Under the pieces are notes generated by a model. That model worked only from the letters and a program-made list of their open reading frames with translations. It searched no databases and had not been told where the DNA came from. Position numbers and translations under genes: made by a program. A DNA stretch of 64,000 nt from Pelagimonas varians (GTDB lineage Bacteria > Pseudomonadota > Alphaproteobacteria > Rhodobacterales > Rhodobacteraceae), in assembly GCF_003208435.1 (NCBI RefSeq), contig NZ_QKMF01000010.1:62001-126000 (forward strand). Direction: 5' to 3'. Within the stretch, counting starts at the first letter, position 1; every line of letters begins with the position of its first letter. Positions 36,441 through 45,442 of the stretch are shown here, in pieces.

Positions 36441-37255
36441 TGCCAGTTCAAGATCTAAAAGGCCAAAAAGTCTGGCAGCGCCGGACCGGACGCGAAAGCC
36501 TGTTCCATTGGGTGTTGTGGCTGACCGGCGTCGCAGTCTTTGCCTATTGCTGGCAGCAGATTTCCGCCTCGACCACGTGGTTTTTCGTTTGGGACGCCCC
36601 GCGTATCGCGAGTGACATCTGGACCCGTGCCACCCCGCCGCGTTGGGAATACATCACCCAGCTCGGCAAACCGATTTGGGACACTCTGAACATTGCGACA
36701 CTGGGCACGATCATTTCGCTGATCCTGGCGGTTCCGGTGGCCTTTCTGGCAGCGCGCAACACCACACCTTCGGCGTTGTTTGTCCGCCCGATTGCCCTGC
36801 TGATCATCGTTTCAACCCGATCGATCAATTCCCTGATCTGGGCGCTGTTGCTGATCGCGATTATCGGACCGGGTGTCTTTGCCGGAGTTGTCGCGATTGC
36901 AATCCGATCTATCGGGTTTTGCGCCAAGCTGCTGTACGAAGCCATCGAGGAAATCGACGAAACGCAAGTTGAAGCGATCACCGCCACGGGCGCATCGCGC
37001 TGGCAGGTCATGGCCTATGGCATTGTGCCGCAAATCCTGCCTGCGTTCGCCGGAATTGCGGTGTTCCGCTGGGATATCAATATCCGCGAAAGCACCGTTC
37101 TGGGGTTGGTCGGCGCGGGGGGCATCGGCTTGCAGTTGTCTTCGTCGTTGAATGTTCTGGCTTGGCCGCAGGTTGCATTGATCTTGCTGGTGATCCTTGC
37201 CGCAGTGGTGATTTCGGAATGGGTGTCAGCCAAGGTGCGCGGCGCAATCATCTGA
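36440..37255 (+). CDS. phnE: Second phosphonate ABC transporter permease
   Basis: A 271-residue PhnE-type permease, paralogous to the gene before it, with an EAA loop VEAITATGASRWQVMAYGI and the [20 protein letters not shown] segment. Two phnE genes per operon suggest a heterodimeric channel. Its start codon shares the last base of the preceding TAA stop. Confidence 0.92.
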   Translation: MPVQDLKGQKVWQRRTGRESLFHWVLWLTGVAVFAYCWQQISASTTWFFVWDAPRIASDIWTRATPPRWEYITQLGKPIWDTLNIATLGTIISLILAVPVAFLAARNTTPSALFVRPIALLIIVSTRSINSLIWALLLIAIIGPGVFAGVVAIAIRSIGFCAKLLYEAIEEIDETQVEAITATGASRWQVMAYGIVPQILPAFAGIAVFRWDINIRESTVLGLVGAGGIGLQLSSSLNVLAWPQVALILLVILAAVVISEWVSAKVRGAII

Positions 37256-37270
37256 TCTCAACCGCTTGAC

Positions 37271-37306
37271 CATCTTGGGGCCCGCCGTCATGCAGGTCCC
37301 AAGATG
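37271..37306 (+). promoter_or_regulatory. Inverted repeat enclosing the PPTase start codon
   Basis: CATCTTGGG (37271-37279) is perfectly complementary to CCCAAGATG (37298-37306), which contains the ATG at 37304 of the phosphopantetheinyl transferase. It lies 15 bp after the phnE stop. In RNA the stem would hide the start codon and could both slow readthrough from the phn operon and damp translation. A functional role is inferred. Confidence 0.5.
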
Positions 37307-38050
37307 CACAGCTCACCTGAACTCGATTTGCCGACACGCAGCGGCGGTTTCTTGTCCGCCGCCGATCTGGCCGTGGCCCGAACGCCCGTGGGCGCAGGGG
37401 TCATTGCGCGGGCCCGCTATGATCTGGACGCCTTTGACCCCGATCTGTTTGCCGCGCTGGGGGTCGATCGACCGTCGCGGATCGCGGGTGCCATTGCCAA
37501 ACGTCAGGCCGAATTCCTGGCGGGGCGCATGATGGCCAATTGCGCACAAAAGGCGCTTGGCCGCGCGCCCTGCCCTATCGAGATCGGCGAAAATCGCGCC
37601 CCGGTCTGGCCCGCTGGTCTGACCGGATCGATCAGCCATGCCCGCGGATTTTGCGCCAGTATCGCGGTTCCCGCCGCGCTGGGGGATCCCGGAATTGATA
37701 TCGAGGTGATTGCCAAAGGCCGCACCCTAGACGCCATTTTGCGCAGCGCCTTGTCCGAAGCCGAGCGCGAGATCCTAAACAGCGCCTCTGATCGAAAGCC
37801 GGCTGGCGGATTGGCAACCTTGTGCTTTGCGGCCAAAGAAACCTTGTTCAAGGCCCTGTTCCCAACCGTCGGCCGTACCTTCGGATTTGCTGCGGCCGAG
37901 CTGCGAAGCCTGCCAAGCGACAGCCAGATATCCCTGTTCCTAACGCAAGATCTACACCGTGACTTGCGCGCAGGGCAAGGTTTTGACATCCACTATGAAC
38001 TGGGTGCCTCAGAGGTTTTGACTTGGCTGGTTCATCCTCGGGTCGCGTAA
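37304..38050 (+). CDS. 4'-phosphopantetheinyl transferase, EntD type
   Basis: A 248-residue Sfp/EntD-superfamily enzyme that moves the phosphopantetheine arm of CoA to a carrier protein. The Mg-binding motif is GIDIEVI and the catalytic helix is CFAAKETLFKALFP (consensus FSxKE); an upstream SISHA segment is the EntD hallmark. No siderophore synthetase, PKS or NRPS gene is nearby, so its carrier-protein partner is elsewhere. It is separated from the phn operon by 48 bp containing a start-codon hairpin. Confidence 0.9.
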   Translation: MHSSPELDLPTRSGGFLSAADLAVARTPVGAGVIARARYDLDAFDPDLFAALGVDRPSRIAGAIAKRQAEFLAGRMMANCAQKALGRAPCPIEIGENRAPVWPAGLTGSISHARGFCASIAVPAALGDPGIDIEVIAKGRTLDAILRSALSEAEREILNSASDRKPAGGLATLCFAAKETLFKALFPTVGRTFGFAAAELRSLPSDSQISLFLTQDLHRDLRAGQGFDIHYELGASEVLTWLVHPRVA

Positions 38051-38128
38051 CTGCTCTTTGTTTGCAGCCTGTGTGGCCCTATCGCGTGACCATGTCATTT
38101 TACAAAGCAGCATCAGAGCGTTGACCGT

Positions 38129-38539
38129 CTAAGTGCCGTCACTTTTAGAGGCGAAATACGTGGTAGCAAGGCGTCCAACCGGACCCCGTGCCAGCGTATA
38201 TGGGATGAATGCCAAAAAGAGCGCGATCACAAACGCCGCACCGGGGTGGAAGGTCTTCAAGACAAAAATCTGGTAAACCATGTCCAGCACAAACGCCAAG
38301 ATGATGACCCGATTTGTGGCTTTGAGCCCCTCTTTCAAGGCAGGCCAGCGTCCTTCGGAAGGGAACAGGATCTCTAACATATACGGTCGGGCGCCGGAGC
38401 GCCCGTCGCCGATGCCATCGCGAACGGCAAGCAGCACCGCTATGGTGGGCTGCATAATAAAGCGAAACCCAAGAGGGCCCGATGTGCGGTTCTGTAGATT
38501 GTCCACAATCGTTGCGCCAAAGTCCTCAAGTCCTGTCAT
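38129..38539 (-). CDS. Small membrane protein of unknown function
   Basis: A 136-residue protein I do not recognise. From ATG 38539 (AGGATG lies 8 nt upstream; the frame continues to 38626) it has a soluble N-terminal stretch, a first hydrophobic segment near 25-42 (FIMQPTIAVLLAVRDG), and two close C-terminal helices, VIILAFVLDMVYQIFVL and AAFVIALFLAFIPYTLA. It ends with a Gly/Arg/Lys-rich tail. It is convergent with the phosphopantetheinyl transferase and separate from the sugar transporter that follows. Confidence 0.7.
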   Translation of the reverse strand: MTGLEDFGATIVDNLQNRTSGPLGFRFIMQPTIAVLLAVRDGIGDGRSGARPYMLEILFPSEGRWPALKEGLKATNRVIILAFVLDMVYQIFVLKTFHPGAAFVIALFLAFIPYTLARGPVGRLATTYFASKSDGT

Positions 38540-38732
38540 AGGTGCCCATCCTGCTTTTGACCCAAACTTCCAAAACAGCGTTTTGGAAGATGGATGCCAT
38601 TGCGCCCAAGACGGTTCTTGCATCAATTCCGCTCTACGTCAAAATTCACGTGTCTCAAGTGGCAGAGTGAGCGGACCGGCAGGCCCTATAGGTGTTCCAA
38701 CCTTGCTAAATGCTTAAAAAATAGGATGGAAA

Positions 38733-38764
38733 CGTCGCGCCCCAAGGGAGCGTGAGGCGCGACG
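38733..38764 (-). terminator. Terminator of the sugar ABC operon
   Basis: CGTCGCGC (38733-38740) pairs with GCGCGACG (38757-38764) on the minus strand 9 bp after the binding-protein stop. Reading on, the minus strand runs TTTCCATCCTATTTTTT, giving a T-rich tail. Confidence 0.7.
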
Positions 38765-38773
38765 CAATATCAA

Positions 38774-39721
38774 TCAATCGTACAGAACAGCCTGAATTTC
38801 GGCATTATCGATATTGGACTGATCGTAGTAGTAAAAGCCCGTGTCGATGATCGTGGACAGCGCTTCGCCGTTCATCGCGGCAATCGCTGCTTTCACTGTT
38901 TCATAGCCGATGCCGACAGGGTTTTGCGTGATCGCACCGGCCATCAGACCTTCGCGGATCGCGTCTGTTTGCGCTTTGCCGGAATCGTAGCCAATGATGG
39001 TCACGCCTTCGCTGGCCATTTCACGCACAGCGTTCACGATCCCGATGGCAGAACCTTCATTGGTGCCGAACATGCCGTTCAGACCCGGGTTGGCGGTCAA
39101 AATCGCCTTCGCAACTTCGGTGGATTGCAGCTGATCGCCTGCGCCGTACTGAACGCTTACAACTTTTATGTCGGGATACTCAGAGTCCATGCGGTTCAAA
39201 AAGCCATCACGGCGGTCGATCCCTGTGCGGCTTGTTTGGTCGTGCGCAACCACAGCAACCGAACCCTGACCGCCAAGGAATTCTGCCATTTTGTCAGCCG
39301 CAAGCGCCGCAGCAGCAACGTTATCTGTTGTGGCTGTTGCGACGGGAATATCGCTGTCTACACCGCTGTCGAATGCGACGATCGGAATGCCTGCGTCTGC
39401 TGCTTGGCGCAGCAAGGGAATGGCAGCTTGGCTATCAAGTGCGGCAAAACCGATCGCGGCAGGATTGTTGGCAAGGGCTGCGGCCAACATATCGATCTGA
39501 CGATCAACCATGGTTTCATTGTCCGGACCTTCAAACGTGATCCGCACACCGAATTCTGCGGCAGCCTGATCTGCACCGGCTTTTACGGCCTGCCAAAACT
39601 GGTGCTGAAATCCCTTCGAAATCAGCGGGATGTAGATTTCATCTTGGGCAAATGCTGCGGGCGCAGATGCGAGAGCAATGGACGCGCTCAATGCGCCTAC
39701 GAGGGTACGACGTGACAACAT
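38774..39721 (-). CDS. Sugar ABC transporter substrate-binding protein (RbsB family)
   Basis: A 315-residue periplasmic binding protein with signal peptide ending ALASAPAAFA, then the two-lobed fold starting IYIPLISKGFQHQFWQAVKAG. It is the last gene of the operon containing the UxaA-type dehydratase, the SDR enzyme, ATPase and permease. The ligand is probably an aldose or sugar acid handled by those enzymes; a 6-deoxyhexose such as L-fucose is my best guess. Confidence 0.9.
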   Translation of the reverse strand: MLSRRTLVGALSASIALASAPAAFAQDEIYIPLISKGFQHQFWQAVKAGADQAAAEFGVRITFEGPDNETMVDRQIDMLAAALANNPAAIGFAALDSQAAIPLLRQAADAGIPIVAFDSGVDSDIPVATATTDNVAAAALAADKMAEFLGGQGSVAVVAHDQTSRTGIDRRDGFLNRMDSEYPDIKVVSVQYGAGDQLQSTEVAKAILTANPGLNGMFGTNEGSAIGIVNAVREMASEGVTIIGYDSGKAQTDAIREGLMAGAITQNPVGIGYETVKAAIAAMNGEALSTIIDTGFYYYDQSNIDNAEIQAVLYD

Positions 39722-39785
39722 GATGGTTCCTCCTAAGTTGTCGGTGTTGCCCGGATCTCCTCCCGGACAGTTGGTTCTTGGGGTG

Positions 39786-40793
39786 TTAGCTTTTCTTGTT
39801 GCGGCGCATCATGTCGGCGTAGACCGCCAGAATGATGATCGCGCCGGTCACGACGGTTTGCCATTCTTGGGCCACCGACAGGACGCGCAGACCGTTGGTA
39901 AGGACTGCCATAATCAAGGCCCCGATCAACGAGCCAAGGATCGAACCACGCCCGCCTGAAAGGGACGTCCCGCCAATGACAACCGCCGCAATCGCTTCCA
40001 GCTCATATCCGAGCCCCAAGGCCGGTTGGGCAGAGTTCAGACGCGATGCGATCAACAGGCCCGCGATGCCAACGATTGATCCGGCAAGGGCGTAGATCGC
40101 AATTTTCCAGCGGTCCGTATTCACACCTGACAGGCGGACGGATTCTTCGTTGGAGCCGAGAGCAAAGCAGTACCGCCCCAAAACAGTGCGGTTCAGGATA
40201 TAGGCGGTGACGGCGGCCACGATGAACAAGATCAACACGCCGTTGGGAATGGGCAGGGACGGAATGAAATCACCAATCAACGAGCCGCGAGAGATTTCGC
40301 TAAAGCCCGGCGTGTCGTTGAAATAGATCGGACGGGTGCCTGAAATCACAAGGCTGAGCCCTTTTAGGATCAACATCATTCCAAGTGTCGCAATGAAGGG
40401 CGGAATAGCCATTTTGGCGACAAAAGTGCCGGAACACGCACCGCAAGCTGCGCCCGTGATGACAGCCGCAACCACACCAAATGCCAAAGGCATTCCCGCG
40501 TATGTCAACACAACGCCGGTAATGACCGCGCAAAAGGTCATCATAGTACCAACCGAAAGATCAATCCCGCCGGTGATGATGACCAGCGTGACCGCAATAG
40601 CCAGCACGCCGTTGACCGATGTTGCCTGCAAAATTGCCAGCATATTGGACGTTTGCATAAAGTTGGGGGACGCGATGGAAAACCCGATCAAAAGCACGAT
40701 CAGGCTGGCGAATGCCAACACGCGTTGGTGCGTTCCGGCCGCGATGATCCGCGACAGGGTCGACTTTGGAGCGTCTACAGTTGTTGTGGTCAT
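39786..40793 (-). CDS. Sugar ABC transporter permease (RbsC family)
   Basis: A 335-residue permease with about ten hydrophobic segments and family motifs [27 protein letters not shown] and [23 protein letters not shown]. The frame is open to 40907, but ATG 40793 overlaps the ATPase stop (ATGA) and starts at the homologous region. Works as a homodimer with the double ATPase encoded just upstream. Confidence 0.92.
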   Translation of the reverse strand: MTTTTVDAPKSTLSRIIAAGTHQRVLAFASLIVLLIGFSIASPNFMQTSNMLAILQATSVNGVLAIAVTLVIITGGIDLSVGTMMTFCAVITGVVLTYAGMPLAFGVVAAVITGAACGACSGTFVAKMAIPPFIATLGMMLILKGLSLVISGTRPIYFNDTPGFSEISRGSLIGDFIPSLPIPNGVLILFIVAAVTAYILNRTVLGRYCFALGSNEESVRLSGVNTDRWKIAIYALAGSIVGIAGLLIASRLNSAQPALGLGYELEAIAAVVIGGTSLSGGRGSILGSLIGALIMAVLTNGLRVLSVAQEWQTVVTGAIIILAVYADMMRRNKKS

Positions 40794-42316
40794 AATACGT
40801 CCTCCGCGACACGCAACGCACTGTCGCGCTGGGTGGCTAGTTCCATGATCTGTTCTTGTGTTGTGTCTTCGCCGCCAGGCAAAATGCCGGTCAGGCGTCC
40901 TTCGCACATGACTGCTATGCGGTGGCTCAGGCGCATGACCTCGGGCAGTTCGGACGAAATCACGATGATCGCGCGCCCTTGTGCCGCAAGGTCTTCTAAA
41001 AGCGCATAGATTTCGGATTTTGCGCCAATATCAATACCGCGGGTGGGTTCGTCAAAAATCAGCACATCGCAATCGCGCAGCAGCCATTTCGCAATGACAA
41101 CCTTTTGTTGGTTTCCCCCCGACAACAGCCGCACGGCCTGCATGTCGGACGGTGTCCGGATGCCCAATTGGCTGATGTACCCAATCGCCGTCTCTTTCAT
41201 GGCGGCCTCATTCAGTACACCCGCGCGATTGGTGAACTCTTCCATATGGGCCATGGCGACATTGGCGCGCACCGTCATATCGACGGCCAGTCCAAAGTGT
41301 TTGCGGTCTTCGGAAAGATAGCCGATCCCGGCCTCGACAGCAGCGTGTGGGGTGCGGATGTCTATCGGCTGACCGGCCACCAAAATCTCACCCTCATCGC
41401 GGGGGTCGGCACCAAAGATAATCCGGGCGACCTCTGTCCGGCCTGCGCCCATCAGGCCCGCAAACCCTAAAATCTCGCCTTTGCGAACATCAAAGCTGAC
41501 ACCGCGGACCTCTTTGCCCCGCGACAGGTTGCGCACCTCTAGCGCCACAGGACTTTGCGATGTGTCGGGGATGGTCGGGGCTTTTTGTGTAACTTCGCGG
41601 CCAACCATCAGCTGGATGATCTTCGAAAGCGGTGTATCGGCGGCTTCGACGGTCTCAATGTAGGCCCCATCGCGCAAGATTGTGACGCGGTTGGCGATAC
41701 GTTTGATTTCGTCCATGCGGTGGCTGATGTAGACGATTCCCACACCCTCAGACCTCAGTTTTTCAATGACTTTGAAAAGTTCCGTGATTTCGGCGTCATT
41801 CAGGGCCGCCGTGGGTTCGTCCATAATCAGAACACGCGGATTGTAAGACAGCGCCTTGGCGATCTCGATCAGTTGCTGGCGGGCGATGGTCTGGGTACTG
41901 ACGAGCGTGCGCGGGTCCATATCCAGATTGAGCGAAGCAAATATTTCGGCGGTTTGGCGGTTTAGTTCCGGTTCGTCCAGCCGGCCCAGTCTTTTGCGCG
42001 GCTCACGTCCGATAAGAACGTTTTGGGCCGCCGTCAGATCATTCATCAAACTCAACTCTTGATGAATGATTCCGATGCCAAGATCTTGGGCGGCGCGCGG
42101 GCCATCAGGCGTGACCGGATTGCCATCCACAAACATTTCGCCGCCGTCACGGGCATAAATACCCGACATGATTTTCATCAATGTGGACTTGCCGGCTCCG
42201 TTCTCGCCCATCAGGGCGTGCACCTCTCCGGGGCGCAGATCAAACCGAACGTTCTTAAGCGCATGCACGCCCGGGAACCGCTTTTCGATCCCCTTCATCT
42301 CCACTAGGTAACTCAT
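40790..42316 (-). CDS. Sugar ABC transporter double ATPase (RbsA family)
   Basis: A 508-residue tandem ATPase. The N-terminal half has Walker [10 protein letters not shown] and DEPTAALND with the family's modified signature ([14 protein letters not shown]); the C-terminal half has signature [15 protein letters not shown] and [12 protein letters not shown]. This arrangement is standard for RbsA/MglA/XylG. Works with the permease and binding protein downstream, and follows the SDR gene by 31 bp. Confidence 0.92.
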   Translation of the reverse strand: MSYLVEMKGIEKRFPGVHALKNVRFDLRPGEVHALMGENGAGKSTLMKIMSGIYARDGGEMFVDGNPVTPDGPRAAQDLGIGIIHQELSLMNDLTAAQNVLIGREPRKRLGRLDEPELNRQTAEIFASLNLDMDPRTLVSTQTIARQQLIEIAKALSYNPRVLIMDEPTAALNDAEITELFKVIEKLRSEGVGIVYISHRMDEIKRIANRVTILRDGAYIETVEAADTPLSKIIQLMVGREVTQKAPTIPDTSQSPVALEVRNLSRGKEVRGVSFDVRKGEILGFAGLMGAGRTEVARIIFGADPRDEGEILVAGQPIDIRTPHAAVEAGIGYLSEDRKHFGLAVDMTVRANVAMAHMEEFTNRAGVLNEAAMKETAIGYISQLGIRTPSDMQAVRLLSGGNQQKVVIAKWLLRDCDVLIFDEPTRGIDIGAKSEIYALLEDLAAQGRAIIVISSELPEVMRLSHRIAVMCEGRLTGILPGGEDTTQEQIMELATQRDSALRVAEDVL

Positions 42317-42347
42317 GTCGAAGTTCCTCCCAAACCAACCAAATTCG

Positions 42348-43094
42348 CTAGATTGTGCAGCCGCCGTCCACCAAAACGGATTGCCCCGTCATGAAGCTGC
42401 TGTTGTCCGACAGCAGGTGCACAATTGTCGGGGTCAGGTCGTCCACTGTGGACAAACGGCCCATGGGCTGACGGGCAATAAAGTCTTTTTCTGCCTGAAC
42501 CGGATCCGGTGCCGATGCGATGCGGCCTTGCAAGGCGGGCGTATCAACCGTGCCCGGGCACAGCGCATTACACCGCAAGTTTTGCGCGACAAAATCTGCT
42601 GCGATGGCCTTGGTCAGGCCAATCACAGCGGCCTTTGTCGCGCCATAAGCCGTGCGTTCGACAAATCCTTTTTCGGAGGATGCCATGGACGCCATGTTCA
42701 AGATGGATGCGGTGCCTTGGCTTTTTGAGCGGCGCAAAAGGCCGGGCACAAATGCACGGCACATGCGCACCATGGATGTAACATTGAGATTGACGGAAAA
42801 ATCCCAAGCAGCATCATCAAGATCCAGAATGGAGCCGTGATGCACAACGCCAGCACAGTTGAACAAGCCGTCAAGATCAGGCAATTCAGCGGCGAGCGAT
42901 GTGATCGCCTCTGCATCGGTCACGTCAAGAACGCGGGTTTCGATCCCGTCGATGCCCGCCAGATTGGCAAGTAGATCTCCGTTTAGGTCTGTGGCAAAAA
43001 CCTGCGCTCCGGCAGCTGCGCAAGCCCTTGCACTTGCAGCGCCGATACCCTGACCAGCAGCGGTTATCAGAATTTTTTTGTTCTTTAGCGTCAT
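42348..43094 (-). CDS. SDR dehydrogenase, 2-keto-3-deoxy-L-fuconate dehydrogenase-like
   Basis: A 248-residue classical short-chain dehydrogenase with the NAD motif [11 protein letters not shown] near the N-terminus and the catalytic [11 protein letters not shown] (Tyr-x3-Lys). The segment [23 protein letters not shown] resembles the BDH2/FucD group, which oxidises hydroxybutyrate or 2-keto-3-deoxy-L-fuconate and its rhamnonate isomer. ATG 43094 has a GGGGAAC ribosome site; in-frame codons reach 43112. Next to a UxaA-type dehydratase it probably oxidises a 2-keto-3-deoxy sugar acid at C4. Confidence 0.82.
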   Translation of the reverse strand: MTLKNKKILITAAGQGIGAASARACAAAGAQVFATDLNGDLLANLAGIDGIETRVLDVTDAEAITSLAAELPDLDGLFNCAGVVHHGSILDLDDAAWDFSVNLNVTSMVRMCRAFVPGLLRRSKSQGTASILNMASMASSEKGFVERTAYGATKAAVIGLTKAIAADFVAQNLRCNALCPGTVDTPALQGRIASAPDPVQAEKDFIARQPMGRLSTVDDLTPTIVHLLSDNSSFMTGQSVLVDGGCTI

Positions 43095-43108
43095 TTCGTT
43101 CCCCATGA

Positions 43109-44632
43109 TCACATCACCGCGCCGATCTGCCAGGGGACAAATTCCACCCCGCCAAAACCCAGCTCTTCGCTTTTGGTTTGCCCGCCCGAAGCGATGTGAA
43201 TAAACATCTCGAAAATCTCCGCGCCTTTGTCGGTCAGCGCGACGCCGTCGCTGACGATATCGCCACAGTTGATGTCCATATCGTCGGACATGAGGGCGTA
43301 CATTTCAGAGTTGGTGGCGATCTTGATGCACGGGGTTGGCATATAGCCGGACACCGACCCCCGCCCTGTCGTAAAGACAATCAGGGTCGCACCAGATGCG
43401 ATTTGTCCGGTGACCGAACAAGGGTCGAAACCGGGGCTGTCCATAAAGACAAAGCCCTTTTTGTCGATCTGCTCACCGAACAAATAAACGTCCGTCAACG
43501 GCGCACTGCCGCTTTTGGCAACCGCACCAAGTGATTTTTCAAGGATCGTGGTAAGACCGCCGCGCTTGTTGCCGGGGCTGGGGTTATTGTCCATCTCGCC
43601 TTTGTTGCGGGCGGTGTAATCTTCCCACCACCGCACCCGGTCGATCAGCTTTTCACCGACGTCTACGGTTGCCGCACGGCGCGTCAACAAATGTTCCGCA
43701 CCATAGATTTCGGATGTTTCGGACAAGATCGTTGTGCCGCCGTGACGCACCAACAGATCTGACGCCACACCAAGTGCGGGATTGGCCGTAATGCCGGAAT
43801 ACCCGTCAGAGCCACCGCACTGCATCCCGACAGTCAGATGGGAAATCGGCGCAGGCTTGCGGCTGGCAGCATTGGCCAGTTCCGCAATGCCGCGCAATTC
43901 GGTTAGCCCCTTTTCAACGGTCTTGCGGGTGCCGCCCTCGTGTTGGATGGTCATGTAGCGCAGCGCGCCATCGGCCCGGATCGGGCGGCCGCCCACAAGG
44001 GCAGACACCTGCATGACTTCGCACCCAAGCCCGATCAATAAGATTCCGCCAAAGTTGGGATGCTGCGCATAGCCGGACAGCGTTCGGAACAAAGTGTCAT
44101 AGCCTTCGTTTTCGCCAGACATGCCGCAGCCGGTTCCATGCGTAATGGGCACAATGCCGTCAATGTTGGGGAAATCGTCTAGCAGACCGGATTTTTCAGC
44201 CGCCTCCGCGATGAATTTCGCGACAGAGCCGGAACAGTTTACCGACGTTAGAATACCAAGGTAATTGCGGGTCCCTACACGACCATCTGCACGGTGATAA
44301 CCGTTGAATGTTTTGCCCTCGGGCGCGGCCTGCAAGGCCGTGGCCTCGCTCGCATAAGCGTAATCCTGTGCGTGTTGACCCATGCCAAGGTTTTGCACAT
44401 GCACGTGTTCGCCAGCGGCAATGTCTTGAGTTGCCTGACCAATGATCTGGCCGTAGCGCAGCACGTTTTGGCCTGCCTTGATCGGCACAATCGCAAATTT
44501 GTGGCCGCGCTTCACGGACTCCAAAAGCGCCACCCCACCCTCAGAGCCAAAGTCGCCTGCATCAATGTCATCCAACGCAATGGCGACATTGTCTTGCGGG
44601 TTCAGCGTTAGCATTCGGGGCAGGTCAGTCAT
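43109..44632 (-). CDS. UxaA-family sugar-acid dehydratase
   Basis: A 507-residue protein with an N-terminal SAF domain (about 15-100) and a C-terminal UxaA domain. The VGTRNYLGILTSVNCS, THGTGCGMSG and GMQCGGSDGYSGI segments hold Cys and His residues typical of altronate and galactarate dehydratases. It should dehydrate an aldonic acid. With the aldose dehydrogenase and SDR genes it may act as an L-fuconate or related dehydratase instead of the usual enolase-family enzyme. ATG 44632 sits 9 nt after AGAGGA, which fits better than the ATG at 44641. Confidence 0.85.
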   Translation of the reverse strand: MTDLPRMLTLNPQDNVAIALDDIDAGDFGSEGGVALLESVKRGHKFAIVPIKAGQNVLRYGQIIGQATQDIAAGEHVHVQNLGMGQHAQDYAYASEATALQAAPEGKTFNGYHRADGRVGTRNYLGILTSVNCSGSVAKFIAEAAEKSGLLDDFPNIDGIVPITHGTGCGMSGENEGYDTLFRTLSGYAQHPNFGGILLIGLGCEVMQVSALVGGRPIRADGALRYMTIQHEGGTRKTVEKGLTELRGIAELANAASRKPAPISHLTVGMQCGGSDGYSGITANPALGVASDLLVRHGGTTILSETSEIYGAEHLLTRRAATVDVGEKLIDRVRWWEDYTARNKGEMDNNPSPGNKRGGLTTILEKSLGAVAKSGSAPLTDVYLFGEQIDKKGFVFMDSPGFDPCSVTGQIASGATLIVFTTGRGSVSGYMPTPCIKIATNSEMYALMSDDMDINCGDIVSDGVALTDKGAEIFEMFIHIASGGQTKSEELGFGGVEFVPWQIGAVM

Positions 44633-44705
44633 CTTTCGCATTCCTCTGGCCCGAAGCAGGCCTGTTCGATAATCTGGCTTCTAGCTTGACTTGATGCGTA
44701 CGTCA

Positions 44706-44719
44706 ACTAACATGTTAGT
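44706..44719. promoter_or_regulatory. GntR operator candidate in the uxaA/gntR divergent region
   Basis: ACTAACATGTTAGT at 44706-44719 is a perfect 14-bp palindrome, 13 bp before the gntR start and 73 bp before the uxaA-type start. It sits in the 100-bp divergent region 44633-44732 and is placed to control both directions. Operator identity is inferred. Confidence 0.65.
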
Positions 44720-44732
44720 AGGAGATTACAGA

Positions 44733-45431
44733 ATGGAAATGCCTGACCAAATGCTCGACATCAATGAAATGGACGGACCGCTCGGGCAGCGTGTCTACAC
44801 CGTGCTCCGCACCAGCATTCTTGAAATGGCGATCAAACCCGGAGCGATTCTGCGCAAAGGCGCGCTCTGCGAGCAGTTGGGCGTATCGCGTTCCCCTGTC
44901 GCAGATGCCCTCAGCAAGCTGTCGTCAGACGGGCTGGTAGACATCATTCCCCAATCCGCGACGCGGGTGTCACGGTTCACAATGACCCAACTTCTGGAAG
45001 AAAACTTTTTGCGCGAAGCCGTAGAAGTCGCCGCAGTGGCACGGGTTGCCCATGATTGCACCGACGATCAATTCATGCGGCTGTCCCGCAATCTCCGGCT
45101 TCAAACCTTGCTTGTCGAAGACAATGATTTCCAAGGTTTTTTCGAAGCCGATCTCGAATTTCACAAATTAATCCTGAGCTTTACAGGGTTTCCAAAAGTG
45201 AACCATGTGGCCGAGGAAATGACCTTGCAACTGCGCCGCGCGCGTAAATTGATGCTGCCCGAACCGGGCCGTCCTGCGCAGGCTGTCCTAGAACATCAAA
45301 CCATTCTTAAGGCGATCGAGAACAAAGACGCCGAAACGGCGCGCACCACCATGGCGCGTCATATTCGTCAAGTGACACAGCGCATTGTGCCCCTTGAACG
45401 CGAACATCCGGAGTTTTTCCGGACAACCTGA
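44733..45431 (+). CDS. GntR-family regulator (FCD type)
   Basis: A 232-residue regulator with N-terminal winged helix-turn-helix (ALCEQLGVSRSPVADALSKL, about 45-65) and a C-terminal FCD ligand-binding domain. ATG 44733 follows a TAGGAG ribosome site; earlier in-frame starts overlap the palindrome. It is divergent from the dehydratase-SDR-transporter operon and cotranscribed with the aldose dehydrogenase, so it probably responds to an aldonic acid of that pathway. Confidence 0.88.
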   Translation: MEMPDQMLDINEMDGPLGQRVYTVLRTSILEMAIKPGAILRKGALCEQLGVSRSPVADALSKLSSDGLVDIIPQSATRVSRFTMTQLLEENFLREAVEVAAVARVAHDCTDDQFMRLSRNLRLQTLLVEDNDFQGFFEADLEFHKLILSFTGFPKVNHVAEEMTLQLRRARKLMLPEPGRPAQAVLEHQTILKAIENKDAETARTTMARHIRQVTQRIVPLEREHPEFFRTT

Positions 45432-45442
45432 ATTGAGACCCC

